The position numbers were made by a program, and so were the translations under genes. Positions 1 to 7,065 of a stretch of 19,359 bases of DNA are shown here, one piece after another. Positions within the stretch are counted from its first letter, which is position 1, and every line of letters starts with the position of its first letter. The stretch is from the NCBI GenBank assembly GCA_012798185.1, contig JAAZNS010000165.1, positions 1 through 19,359 on the forward strand, in the 5' to 3' direction. This stretch comes from Chloroflexota bacterium (GTDB lineage Bacteria > Chloroflexota > Anaerolineae > Anaerolineales > UBA4823). The notes under the pieces were generated by a model that saw nothing but the letters and a program-made list of their open reading frames with translations, was not told the DNA's origin and did not search any database.

Positions 1-66
1 AAATTAGCTGGTGATCTGAACCTGGCAATGAAACTGACCGAATTCTTTAAAATGGGAGGGGGATAA
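1..66 (+). CDS. 3' end of an unidentified gene (partial)
   Basis: Frame 1 is open from the window edge through 21 codons to TAA at 64-66, while the other two plus frames hit stops within the first few codons. The visible tail ends in ...TEFFKMGGG. It is too short to assign to a family. The gene would converge on proS, which ends at 288 on the other strand. It could be a chance open stretch, so confidence is low. Confidence 0.35.
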   Translation, partial: KLAGDLNLAMKLTEFFKMGGG

Positions 67-124
67 TATCCTCCTCGATGGAGCAGTCAAAAAATTCGAT
101 GTTGTTATGCTGCGCACTGTCGAA

Positions 125-185
125 TAACGAAGCGAAGCGAAAAGTCTTACATGATGATGCATGGACTTTTCGCTTCGCTCGAAAA
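125..185. repeat. Short palindromic repeat of the 'RSEES/FASLRMT' type
   Basis: A perfect 16-bp inverted repeat pairs AGCGAAGCGAAAAGTC (131-146) with GACTTTTCGCTTCGCT (164-179) around a 17-nt loop. Read on the minus strand it would encode FERSEKSMHHHVRLFASLR, which closely resembles the spurious peptide produced by dispersed GCGAAGCGAAG-type palindromic elements in many bacterial genomes. It lies between two convergent genes, a usual location for such elements, and may help end transcription from either side. The rest of the 67-287 gap holds a weaker nested pairing (CCCCAG 207-212 with CTGGGG 264-269; GACTTC 224-229 with GAAGTC 255-260) and no gene I can support. Confidence 0.7.
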
Positions 186-287
186 AATGAACCAGGTTTA
201 GGATAACCCCAGAAAAACACGACGACTTCGCAGCTGCTGTAATTGGCAATTGGAGAAGTCTGGCTGGGGGTAGAAAAGAGACGAGAA

Positions 288-2060
288 CTAATCCTTGAAT
301 GGCATTTCTACAACCTTACTTTTAATTTCTGCTTCCATTCGGGCAATTTCGGTTTTTACTTTAGTCATCACGTCATCTTTGGCAATGATTTCTTTATCTT
401 CAGATCTGCGAAATTTGAATTCGACACTCTTTTGTTTCACCATTCGGTCACTTACTGTGAGGCGTATAGGCAAGCCGATCAGATCCGCATCGGTAAATTT
501 CACACCAGGGCTTTCTTCACGGTCATCATAGAGGACCTCAACACCGGCTTGGCATAAATCGGTAAATATCTCGTCGCCGATTTGCACAGCTTTTTTGTCA
601 TTTTTACCAGGCAGCAGCACCAGATGCACATGATAGGGAGCGACAGAGATTGGCCATTTCAATCCGAGTTCGTCATTGTGCTCTTCAGCAACACACGCCA
701 TGCAGCGTCCGCTGCCAATGCCATAGGATCCCATAATGACTGGTTTCTCCTGTCCATCTTTGTCCAGGAAAGTACATCCCATAGAATCGCTGTAACGAGT
801 ACCCAGTTTGAAGATATTGCCCACCTCGACGCCGCGCACTTCCCGTAAACTTCCGCCACAATGAATGCATAGGCTGCCCTCCTGGGCAGAAACGATATCC
901 GTAACAATGTCGGCAGAATAATCCCTGCCAAAGTTAACATTGATTAGGTGGTAACCTTCTTCATTGGCTCCTGCAACCAAATTAGGAGATTGCGGTATTA
1001 AATCATCGACCACTACCAGAGCATCTTTCAATCCCACAGGCGAGGCATATCCCGGCTCGGCACCTACCACGCGGATTTCTTCTTCGGTAGCGGGACGTAA
1101 TTCTTTGGCTTTTACTGCGTTGGTCAGCTTGGTCTCATTAACTTCCATATCTCCCCGCACCACAGCGAAGACAAATTTATCAACTGTTTCCACGCCTTGG
1201 GGAATGGTCGCCATCATGAAAACAGCTTTTGCCGTTTTGGATTCTGGGATATCGAGCAAAGTGGCTAAGTCAGCGATGGTTTTACAATTGGGCGTCGAGA
1301 CTTTTTCCACCGGCAGCATTTTTTCTTCGGGCGGTTTAACTTTTCTAAAAAGGGCAATTTGGCGGTTAGCAGAATAGCCGCATTGATCGCAAAGCAATAA
1401 GGTGTCTTCGCCAATAGGGGTCAGGTACATATACTCGTGAGCCATCTTGCCGCCCATCATACCCACATCCGATTTCACGGCAATAACTGGTAAATCGCAA
1501 CGGTTGAAGATATTGAAATAAGCCTGGTAATGGTTACGATATTGAAGATCTAAACCTTCCCAATCGGCATCCAGGCTATAGCTGTCTTTCATGGTGAATT
1601 CCCGTACGCGGATCAAACCGGCGCGCGGGCGAGGGTCATCCCGCCATTTGGTTTGGATATGGTAAATTAGCCGGGGTAGCTGGCGGTAAGACCGAATTTC
1701 CTTTCGCACCAGGTCAGAAACAACTTCTTCATGGGTCATCGCCAATACCATATCGCGGTTATTTTTATCCTTGAAACGACCCATCTCGCTGCCAATTTGA
1801 TACCAACGCTGAGTCTCTTTCCATAAATCCGCTGGATGAACTACCGGCATGGTCACTTCCTGCCCGCCAATCGCGTTAATTTCTTCCCGAATGATATTCT
1901 CAATTTTATTGAGCGAGCGCCGGGCAAGGGGCAAATAGCTGAAGATTCCGGCAGCTAACTGGCGGATAAAACCAGCGCGCAGAAGCAGACGGTGACTGAC
2001 AACTTCTGCTTCTGAAGGCGCTTCACGTAAGGTCTGACTGAATAACTGTGACATGCGCAT
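288..2060 (-). CDS. proS: Prolyl-tRNA synthetase
   Basis: This class II aminoacyl-tRNA synthetase charges tRNA-Pro with proline in the cytoplasm. The 590-aa product has the usual length of the bacterial long form with an editing insertion. Motif 1 lies around residues 60-85 (INAIGGQEVTMPVVHPADLW). The AMTHEE substrate loop is at about 107-112, and motif 2 is at about 138-161 (KWRDDPRPRAGLIRVREF). The editing (INS) domain lies roughly at 225-390. Motif 3 begins near GSYGIGSGRCMACVAEEHND, followed by the anticodon-binding domain. The start is supported by a strong AAGGAGG placed 7 nt before the ATG at 2060. A second in-frame ATG two codons later has worse spacing. The gene has its own promoter and a structured leader (separate entries), so it is probably transcribed alone. 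Confidence 0.97.
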   Translation of the reverse strand: MRMSQLFSQTLREAPSEAEVVSHRLLLRAGFIRQLAAGIFSYLPLARRSLNKIENIIREEINAIGGQEVTMPVVHPADLWKETQRWYQIGSEMGRFKDKNNRDMVLAMTHEEVVSDLVRKEIRSYRQLPRLIYHIQTKWRDDPRPRAGLIRVREFTMKDSYSLDADWEGLDLQYRNHYQAYFNIFNRCDLPVIAVKSDVGMMGGKMAHEYMYLTPIGEDTLLLCDQCGYSANRQIALFRKVKPPEEKMLPVEKVSTPNCKTIADLATLLDIPESKTAKAVFMMATIPQGVETVDKFVFAVVRGDMEVNETKLTNAVKAKELRPATEEEIRVVGAEPGYASPVGLKDALVVVDDLIPQSPNLVAGANEEGYHLINVNFGRDYSADIVTDIVSAQEGSLCIHCGGSLREVRGVEVGNIFKLGTRYSDSMGCTFLDKDGQEKPVIMGSYGIGSGRCMACVAEEHNDELGLKWPISVAPYHVHLVLLPGKNDKKAVQIGDEIFTDLCQAGVEVLYDDREESPGVKFTDADLIGLPIRLTVSDRMVKQKSVEFKFRRSEDKEIIAKDDVMTKVKTEIARMEAEIKSKVVEMPFKD

Positions 2061-2223
2061 GGGATAACCTCCTTAAAAAATAACCCTCTGATTGGCTTTC
2101 CATACAGAGGGTATTGTGTTCCGGCGGTATATGCCAGTCGTCTGATCCCTACGCCAGGAAAGCCCGGGTAATATTTCGCGGGCTAGGGGCTGGGGACGGC
2201 AAGCAGGAAAAAAATTTCATATT
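2061..2223 (-). promoter_or_regulatory. Structured 5' leader of proS
   Basis: About 160 nt separate the inferred transcription start from the proS ATG, long for a single housekeeping gene. On the minus strand the leader holds, in order, a GC-rich hairpin (AGCCCG/CGGGCT, plus-strand 2161-2166 with 2179-2184) and a terminator-like hairpin next to the ribosome binding site (separate entry). This layout suggests transcription attenuation or translational control. The canonical T-box sequence (AGGGTGG-type) is absent, so it is not called a T-box. The remaining part of the 2061-2379 gap, 2258-2379, holds no gene or clear terminator that I can see. Confidence 0.5.
2074..2112 (-). terminator. Terminator-like attenuator hairpin before proS
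   Basis: Read on the minus strand, ACCCTCTG (2112-2105) pairs perfectly with CAGAGGGT (2090-2083) around a 14-nt loop and is followed by TATTTTTT. That is the form of an intrinsic terminator. It sits inside the transcription unit, a few bases upstream of the AAGGAGG Shine-Dalgarno, rather than at a gene end, so attenuation of proS is more likely than simple termination. Confidence 0.6.
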
Positions 2224-2229
2224 GTTGTT

Positions 2230-2257
2230 AGTTTACCATTGGATTAAAACCTGTCAA
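2230..2257 (-). promoter_or_regulatory. Sigma70-like promoter of proS
   Basis: On the minus strand a consensus TTGACA (2257-2252) is separated by 16 bp from TAAACT (2235-2230). It is one of the best promoter-like matches in the window and is correctly oriented for proS. It predicts a start near 2223. Confidence 0.6.
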
Positions 2258-2379
2258 GATTAACTTTTTTATTCGAATTGGGAATTTAATCGAAATCATG
2301 TGACCAAGATAATCGGAATCCAGCGATAAATTTATTAGGAAGGCAGGAAAGCAAGAAAAATAATACCTACTGATTATAT

Positions 2380-3309
2380 TTAATAGTGCGCCGAATATAG
2401 ACCATCTAACCTGAATAAGCCTGCGTTGTGTGCCATTTGAATGGCTTCTTCATATTCCTGGTATGTAATACGCCGGTTGAGTTTAGGATATTGGCTGGCA
2501 TTAAATTCAGGGCGGTATTGACCCATAATGTTTATATAAGTTTTCTTTGAGACTTCAGTGGCTAAAAATTGCACAGTCTCTTGAACACCAGCCAATCTAT
2601 TCGGTAATACCAATAAACGAACTAATAGCCCTCGCTGGGCAATGCCGCACTCATCGATTTGTAAATCGCCTACCTGGCGGTGCATCTCAAGGACTGCAGC
2701 ACGATTGATCTGTGGGTATTGACGGATTTTCGAGTAGTGCAGGGCAATTTGAGGATTGCTGTATTTCATATCTGGCATATATATATCGACTATTCCGTCC
2801 ATTAATGCCAGGGCTGGCAGGCTGTCGTATCCGCCAGTGTTGTAGACTAAGGGGATGTGCAAACCGGTTTTTGCTGCTATCAAGAGAGCTTGCAGGATTT
2901 GTGGTATTACATGGGTTGGGGAAACAAAGTTGATGTTATGGCACCCCATTTCCTGTAATTCAAGCATGATATTTGCCAAGGCTTGTGGGCTCACTTCCGT
3001 GCCACTGTCAGTTTGGCTGATATCATGGTTTTGGCAGAACTGGCAGTTTAAATTACAGCGGGTGAAGAAGATTGTACCCGAACCACGCCTCCCGCTTAAT
3101 GGCGCCTCCTCGCCATGATAAGGACCAAAGCTGCTGACTTTGGCTTGTACACCTGTCCGACAAACGCCCAACTTGCCAGCAATACGATCGACATTGCATT
3201 GCCTTCCACATAAATTACATTGATGTAGCACTTCAAAGGCTTGTAAGGCTCGTTTTTCAAGCTGCCCGTTGGATAATAAATTTAAATATGCTGGCACGAA
3301 ACCCATCAT
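2380..3309 (-). CDS. PflX-like radical SAM protein (COG1313 type)
   Basis: The protein is a radical SAM enzyme related to pyruvate formate-lyase activating enzymes. The substrate is unknown for most relatives. With the chosen start it is 309 aa. An N-terminal cysteine cluster (C31, C34, C38, C50: CNLCGRQC...GVC) precedes the radical SAM CxxxCxxC loop (C85, C89, C92: RCNLNCQFC), which binds the 4Fe-4S cluster that cleaves SAM. The first cluster may hold a further Fe-S or metal site. The frame is open back to an ATG at 3351, but that start overlaps the SRAP gene by 41 bases, adds a hydrophobic stretch and lacks a Shine-Dalgarno. The ATG at 3309, one base after the SRAP stop (TAGTATG), fits family starts and implies translational coupling. 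It ends the methyltransferase-SRAP-radical SAM cluster. Confidence 0.88.
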   Translation of the reverse strand: MMGFVPAYLNLLSNGQLEKRALQAFEVLHQCNLCGRQCNVDRIAGKLGVCRTGVQAKVSSFGPYHGEEAPLSGRRGSGTIFFTRCNLNCQFCQNHDISQTDSGTEVSPQALANIMLELQEMGCHNINFVSPTHVIPQILQALLIAAKTGLHIPLVYNTGGYDSLPALALMDGIVDIYMPDMKYSNPQIALHYSKIRQYPQINRAAVLEMHRQVGDLQIDECGIAQRGLLVRLLVLPNRLAGVQETVQFLATEVSKKTYINIMGQYRPEFNASQYPKLNRRITYQEYEEAIQMAHNAGLFRLDGLYSAHY

Positions 3310-3310
3310 A

Positions 3311-3982
3311 CTAAGGATTGTTAATAGGTAAAATACACTCGGGAGAGTCATTCGCCGGGCTGTTGACCAATCGGGAAACTGGATAGGCAGTCATCTGCTC
3401 GGCAGGAAATGGGATGAGTAGCTTAGATAATGCGTTCAAATTTCCCGGTTCGGGGTCGATCCAAGGCATCATTTTATCTGCAGGCAGAATCACTGGCATG
3501 CGATTGTGGATTTTTTCCATCAGTTGATTAGGTTCGGTGGTGATGATGACACACGATCGCAATTCCGATCCATCCGGAGCATGCCAGGTATCCCATAAGC
3601 CGGCAAATGCAAAAGGCTTTTGTGATATCAAACGGATGTACATCGGCGTTTTGCCACCGTTTGATTTGGTCCATTCGAAAAATCCATCTGCTAAAATTAA
3701 ACAGCGATGGTATTTGAATGCATTGCGGAATGATGGTTTTTCACCCAAGGTTTCTGCCCGAGCATTGATCAAACGATTCCCAATTTCAGGATCTTTTGAC
3801 CAGGAAGGCACTAAACCCCATTTGAAAAAATCGAGAGTTAGTTTTCCGTCATTGGGAATAACTGCAACCGGTTGGCTGGGCGCGATATTGAAACGAGGCT
3901 GCATGCCTGGGGGAATGTTTAGAAAGGGAAACAACTCTTGTATTGCTGAGCCATCAGCAGTTAACGAATATCGCCCGCACAT
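3311..3982 (-). CDS. SRAP-domain abasic-site shield protein (YedK/HMCES type)
   Basis: SRAP proteins form a covalent thiazolidine link between the N-terminal cysteine and an abasic site in single-stranded DNA, protecting it during replication. The 223-aa product begins MCGRYSLTAD, with the catalytic Cys2 exposed after Met removal. It shows the other expected active-site positions: N73 in INARAET, E103 in FFEW, and H159 in IHNRMPVIL. The length is typical for the bacterial family. An AGGAGG precedes the ATG with 4 nt spacing. It lies 43 bp downstream of a methyltransferase gene and touches the radical SAM gene, so the three are probably one transcript. The family is widespread; a role in DNA repair for the two neighbours is not shown. 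Confidence 0.95.
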   Translation of the reverse strand: MCGRYSLTADGSAIQELFPFLNIPPGMQPRFNIAPSQPVAVIPNDGKLTLDFFKWGLVPSWSKDPEIGNRLINARAETLGEKPSFRNAFKYHRCLILADGFFEWTKSNGGKTPMYIRLISQKPFAFAGLWDTWHAPDGSELRSCVIITTEPNQLMEKIHNRMPVILPADKMMPWIDPEPGNLNALSKLLIPFPAEQMTAYPVSRLVNSPANDSPECILPINNP

Positions 3983-4025
3983 TCTTCCTCCTGGATTGTT
4001 TGAAATCTATCAATTTAGCTGGCTC

Positions 4026-4601
4026 TTAACCGGGTAATCGAGCAGCCATGCTGGCAACCGCACGGCGATGCCCATCGCGTGAAAGTGTCCAGCCTTCGTG
4101 GTATGTAATTATTTCCATTGATGAGGCGAATGCCTCGCGCAATTCGTTTGGAGCCAGTAAAAATTTAGGGTCGATTTCTGGTTTGATATCTAACATATCC
4201 CTGGTCATGGTTTCGATGAGTAATAATCCTCCAGGGCGAAGTAATTCAGGGTAAATCGACAATAGATCGCGCTGTAAATAAAAGAAATTCAGGATCACAT
4301 CAAAATAGGCTTTTGGCAAGAAAAAATGATTCAAATCTGCCTGAACCGCCATGATGTGAGGAAACTGATTTTTTGCCCGTTTCACAGCGACCGCGGAAAT
4401 ATCAATGCCAATAACCGATAATCCCCGGTCGATTAAATAGCCGGCATTGCCTCCTAACCCCATTGCTGCATCCAATGCAATGCCAGCCTTGGGAAGCAAT
4501 TCAGAATGATCGATCAAGAACTGGCGTGGCTGGTCGAAAGTGTTATAACGTGCTCGCTGATATCTTTCATCCCATCGAAGTAAATCATTGTTTGCATTCA
4601 T
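4026..4601 (-). CDS. Class I SAM-dependent methyltransferase (TehB-like)
   Basis: The 191-aa soluble protein has a class I Rossmann methyltransferase fold. Motif I is ALDAAMGLGGNAGYLIDRG (about residues 42-60), with an acidic end of strand 2 at GIDIS and a motif II-like QADLNHFFLP. LRPGGLLLIET is the typical post-motif III strand. The small size and order of motifs resemble TehB-like or generic small-molecule methyltransferases. The substrate cannot be told. It is the first gene of the minus-strand cluster and diverges from the secreted glycosidase-like gene at 4838. No strong Shine-Dalgarno is visible (GTGGAT is the nearest). The 4602-4837 gap has -10-like TATACT on the minus strand (around 4675) but no convincing -35. 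Confidence 0.85.
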   Translation of the reverse strand: MNANNDLLRWDERYQRARYNTFDQPRQFLIDHSELLPKAGIALDAAMGLGGNAGYLIDRGLSVIGIDISAVAVKRAKNQFPHIMAVQADLNHFFLPKAYFDVILNFFYLQRDLLSIYPELLRPGGLLLIETMTRDMLDIKPEIDPKFLLAPNELREAFASSMEIITYHEGWTLSRDGHRRAVASMAARLPG

Positions 4602-4813
4602 CAGATTTCAATCCACTTAATTTTTTGCTGGTTTCATCATCCTGCAATCAGCTCAGAATATAGTTCAGAAATAAGTATAATCGAATAAACCGATTTGAAG
4701 GCTTACACCGCTAGTCAATACCATATCTGGTAAGCTGCTCTATTAACATTACATCAGTCGGGGTTGTGAACTTTGAGGGTTTTTTCTACCTGTTTTTCTT
4801 AAGAAGCTCTTTA

Positions 4814-4842
4814 TTTTCAACCCAGAAATAATGCGGTATGAT
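4814..4842 (+). promoter_or_regulatory. Possible promoter overlapping the start of the glycosidase-like gene
   Basis: TTTTCA (4814-4819) and TATGAT (4837-4842) are separated by 17 bp. The -10 box covers the ATG at 4838, so if this promoter is real, translation must begin further in. The in-frame GTG at 4850, 7 nt after the box, would give a leaderless or nearly leaderless transcript. The evidence is weak and compositional. Confidence 0.3.
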
Positions 4843-5983
4843 TATAGTTGTGGTTAAAAAAATATTACTCATTGGTGTGGTTTTAATTGGTTTTTTTTTA
4901 CTCACGCTCAAACAAGCCAATGCGGTTACTCCAACAGCTGAAAATACCGGGAAATTTTTTCTAAAACTGGCTGATACAGGTATTCAGCTTTTTGTAAAAG
5001 AATATAAAAAAGGTAACCCCGATTTTGTGCAGGTTATACGGCTTGATCAAGGCGCAGTCATCGAACCTATGATGGGGGATATTGTCGATAATCGGGTGGG
5101 GGAAGGCGTGTATGGTGGGAATGATCCTCGGTTTACCTCAAAACCGTTATCGGTATATTGGGAAGATTTTGCTGCCACTCATGAAAATGCTTTTTGTGTG
5201 ATCAATGGGGAATTCTTTTTTATGAAAGAATATCCAACCCGGTTGCCTTTCCCGTTAAAGAAAGACGGCGTTATTATCACCGATGGATATGGTATTAAAG
5301 ATTTCATTGGTCAAAAGCTCATGCTTGAGTTATGGGATGGATATGCAGATATCACCGAATTGAGTAGGGAAGCGCTGTATAGCACTAATGCTCCCGATAT
5401 CATCAGCGGATTAACTGAGCATGCTAATAAAGCTGCAGATAAATTCGTGGGACGGACTTTTATTGGGGTAGACGATCAAGACGGCAATGGTCAATATGAG
5501 ACATTACTGATATTCAGCACAAAGAGCGCCCGTCAAAAAGATGCAGCAGACGCTTTGCGAAGTTTTGGCGCAGATAAGGTGATGATGCTGGACGGCGGCG
5601 AATCAGCGCAATTGATCTGTAAAGGGGAAACCCTAATCGAATCGGAAAGATTGCTGCCTCAAGCGATCGGTATTGCTGCGGGTGCTTCATTTGCATTTAT
5701 TACAACTGGGACAGCTGCGCCAACTCAACAAGGTGAGATTCAAACGACAACGGAAATTGCCGCTAATAAAACGCCCAAGGTCAAGAAGACAAAAACCGCC
5801 CTGACAAACGTGATCACGCCCAAAACCATCGATATCCAAGGGATGCAGACAATCACTTCCACACCTCTTTCTGCAGGGTCGGGATATGTCCGCCCGAGTG
5901 ATATTTTATTGATCCCGATAACTCTAATTCTTCTCGCACCAGTGATATTTATTGTGATTAAAAGAATAAGGGCAGAAAAATAA
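4838..5983 (+). CDS. Secreted, membrane-tethered phosphodiester glycosidase-like protein (NAGPA/DUF2233 fold)
   Basis: The 381-aa protein starts with a signal peptide or anchor (KKILLIGVVLIGFFLLTL, then A-N-A). A domain follows with features of the phosphodiester glycosidase family: the family's Gly/Asp-rich core MLDGGESAQL (D252-G253-G254-E255-S256) follows a helix ADALRSFGADKVM. Relatives remove GlcNAc from phosphodiester-linked glycans; many bacterial members have no assigned substrate. A Thr/Lys-rich linker (about 290-345) leads to a C-terminal membrane helix (about 353-373) and the positive tail KRIRAEK, so the enzyme domain is probably tethered outside the cell. An insertion D-Q-D-G-N-G-Q-Y-E (213-221) resembles a calcium-binding loop. 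GTG at 4850 (MVKKILLIG...) is an equally good start; no Shine-Dalgarno supports either. The gene ends 7 nt before the convergent GNAT gene. Confidence 0.8.
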   Translation: MIIVVVKKILLIGVVLIGFFLLTLKQANAVTPTAENTGKFFLKLADTGIQLFVKEYKKGNPDFVQVIRLDQGAVIEPMMGDIVDNRVGEGVYGGNDPRFTSKPLSVYWEDFAATHENAFCVINGEFFFMKEYPTRLPFPLKKDGVIITDGYGIKDFIGQKLMLELWDGYADITELSREALYSTNAPDIISGLTEHANKAADKFVGRTFIGVDDQDGNGQYETLLIFSTKSARQKDAADALRSFGADKVMMLDGGESAQLICKGETLIESERLLPQAIGIAAGASFAFITTGTAAPTQQGEIQTTTEIAANKTPKVKKTKTALTNVITPKTIDIQGMQTITSTPLSAGSGYVRPSDILLIPITLILLAPVIFIVIKRIRAEK

Positions 5984-5990
5984 TTGAGAC

Positions 5991-6461
5991 CTAAATGTGC
6001 TTTTCAAATAGGACGCGGTGTTGCCCGGGACCATCGTAATCGGCATAATAGGGAATATCATCCATCTGATTTTCTTGGGGTTTGATCTTAAACCCCATGT
6101 GAGAGTGGAAAGCGATTGAAGTTTTATTGACCGGTGCGGTGACGCAGTGTACAACGGAACGATGATTTTTGCGCATAAAATCAAAAAAATATTCATACAA
6201 TGATCTAGCAATCCCTTGTTTGCGGTACGCAGGATGAACCCCCACAAAATGAATATAAGCTTCATCGGGTAAAGATGGGGATAAGAAACCAATCAAAAAC
6301 CCAACGATTTGACCATCATGCTCCATGATGAAACTGGTTTGCCAAAAATGATCGAAGAATAGCTTTGGCAATGCATCACTAACTTGTCTGCCTCCCCACC
6401 AAACATTCAGGTTTGTGATTATTGTTTTATAGTCTTCGGGTTGAACATTGCGGATATTCAT
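5991..6461 (-). CDS. GNAT-family N-acetyltransferase
   Basis: The 156-aa protein transfers an acetyl group from acetyl-CoA to an unknown amine. The fold is shown by the start MNIRNVQPEDYKTI, the beta-strand GQIVGFLIGFL, and the acetyl-CoA-binding motif A VHPAYRKQGIARSLYEYFFDF (about residues 75-95; R/Q-x-x-G-x-A). The C-terminal HMGFKI segment corresponds to the usual GNAT 'GF' strand. The length is typical. The start lies 12 nt after the stop of the upstream small membrane protein, so the two are probably cotranscribed. The substrate cannot be inferred. Confidence 0.9.
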   Translation of the reverse strand: MNIRNVQPEDYKTIITNLNVWWGGRQVSDALPKLFFDHFWQTSFIMEHDGQIVGFLIGFLSPSLPDEAYIHFVGVHPAYRKQGIARSLYEYFFDFMRKNHRSVVHCVTAPVNKTSIAFHSHMGFKIKPQENQMDDIPYYADYDGPGQHRVLFEKHI

Positions 6462-6473
6462 AGAAGCGATTTC

Positions 6474-6758
6474 CTAGAAAAGTATTTTTTTGAGGAGATA
6501 TTGATTATTAAAGTGATCAATAATGGGGCTGCAAAAAATATTCGGAGATGATATCTTTACAAGTACAGTGATGTAAGCGAACATAAAAGAACCAACGCCA
6601 AATCCTTCGAAGTGAAATTTCCCTCCAGGAATGAATGCATAGTAAGTATAGATTTTCAGTAATCCTGCCCACAAGAAAAATAAACCGAAAAAAATAAATC
6701 CTATGCCTATTAATTGTAATAATTTCCTGATAGAGAAAAATGATTTTCCCTTTGTCAT
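6474..6758 (-). CDS. Small membrane protein of unknown function
   Basis: The 94-aa product has a positively charged start (MTKGKSFFSIRK) and a clear first membrane helix (LLQLIGIGFIFFGLFFLWAG). A loop with FIPGGKFHFEGFGVGSFMF leads into a second hydrophobic segment (about 57-70). The last 25 residues are polar and not membrane-like. A strong AGGAGGG lies 9 nt before the ATG, which supports real translation. It is first in a two-gene unit with the GNAT gene. I do not recognise the family. The hydrophilic tail could be natural or could follow an old frameshift that removed a later helix. Confidence 0.6.
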   Translation of the reverse strand: MTKGKSFFSIRKLLQLIGIGFIFFGLFFLWAGLLKIYTYYAFIPGGKFHFEGFGVGSFMFAYITVLVKISSPNIFCSPIIDHFNNQYLLKKILF

Positions 6759-6954
6759 GACCAGTTACCCTCCTTATAGTTTAATGCTGTGATGGAAGGA
6801 TATGAAAAATATTGATACTATTTAGTAAATTTTACCGCAACAAGGAAGAATGCAACAAAACCGGTTGAGGGGAAAGGCAGATAAACAGAAAATGAGATAA
6901 TGGGAAAGGACGATATAGTTGCCAGAGAATTTTCATTAATAAAACAACCATTTT

Positions 6955-6983
6955 TTCATATTCGTTCTAAAGCGATTTATAAT
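6955..6983 (+). promoter_or_regulatory. Promoter candidate for the amidohydrolase gene
   Basis: A perfect TATAAT (6978-6983) lies 17 bp after TTCATA (6955-6960, 4 of 6 matches to TTGACA). A start near 6990 would give a leader of about 75 nt. The rest of the 6759-7065 intergenic region is AT-rich and shows no gene, terminator or clear repeat. Confidence 0.5.
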
Positions 6984-7065
6984 CAATGCATTAATAAATC
7001 AATAATTTGATGCTGAGATTAGTTCGAAATTTAGCGAATCTTAAGAAAGGGATGATTTAATTTTT

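Noticed and set aside
4..249. An 81-codon open frame on the minus strand
   Set aside because: It is created by the GCGAAGCGAAAAG palindromic repeat and has the familiar spurious RSEKS...FASLR peptide; it has no coding context.
964..1377. A 137-codon open frame on the plus strand
   Set aside because: It lies wholly antisense to proS, whose catalytic and editing domains are clear; the peptide shows no domain.
2061..2223. T-box riboswitch before proS
   Set aside because: The leader and terminator position fit, but no AGGGTGG-type T-box sequence or recognisable specifier stem could be found by eye.
3310..3351. N-terminal extension of the radical SAM protein (start at 3351)
   Set aside because: It overlaps the SRAP gene, has no Shine-Dalgarno, and the added residues are the out-of-frame shadow of the SRAP C-terminus.
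3537..4037. A 166-codon open frame on the plus strand
   Set aside because: It is antisense to the SRAP gene, which has all active-site residues; it is a shadow frame.
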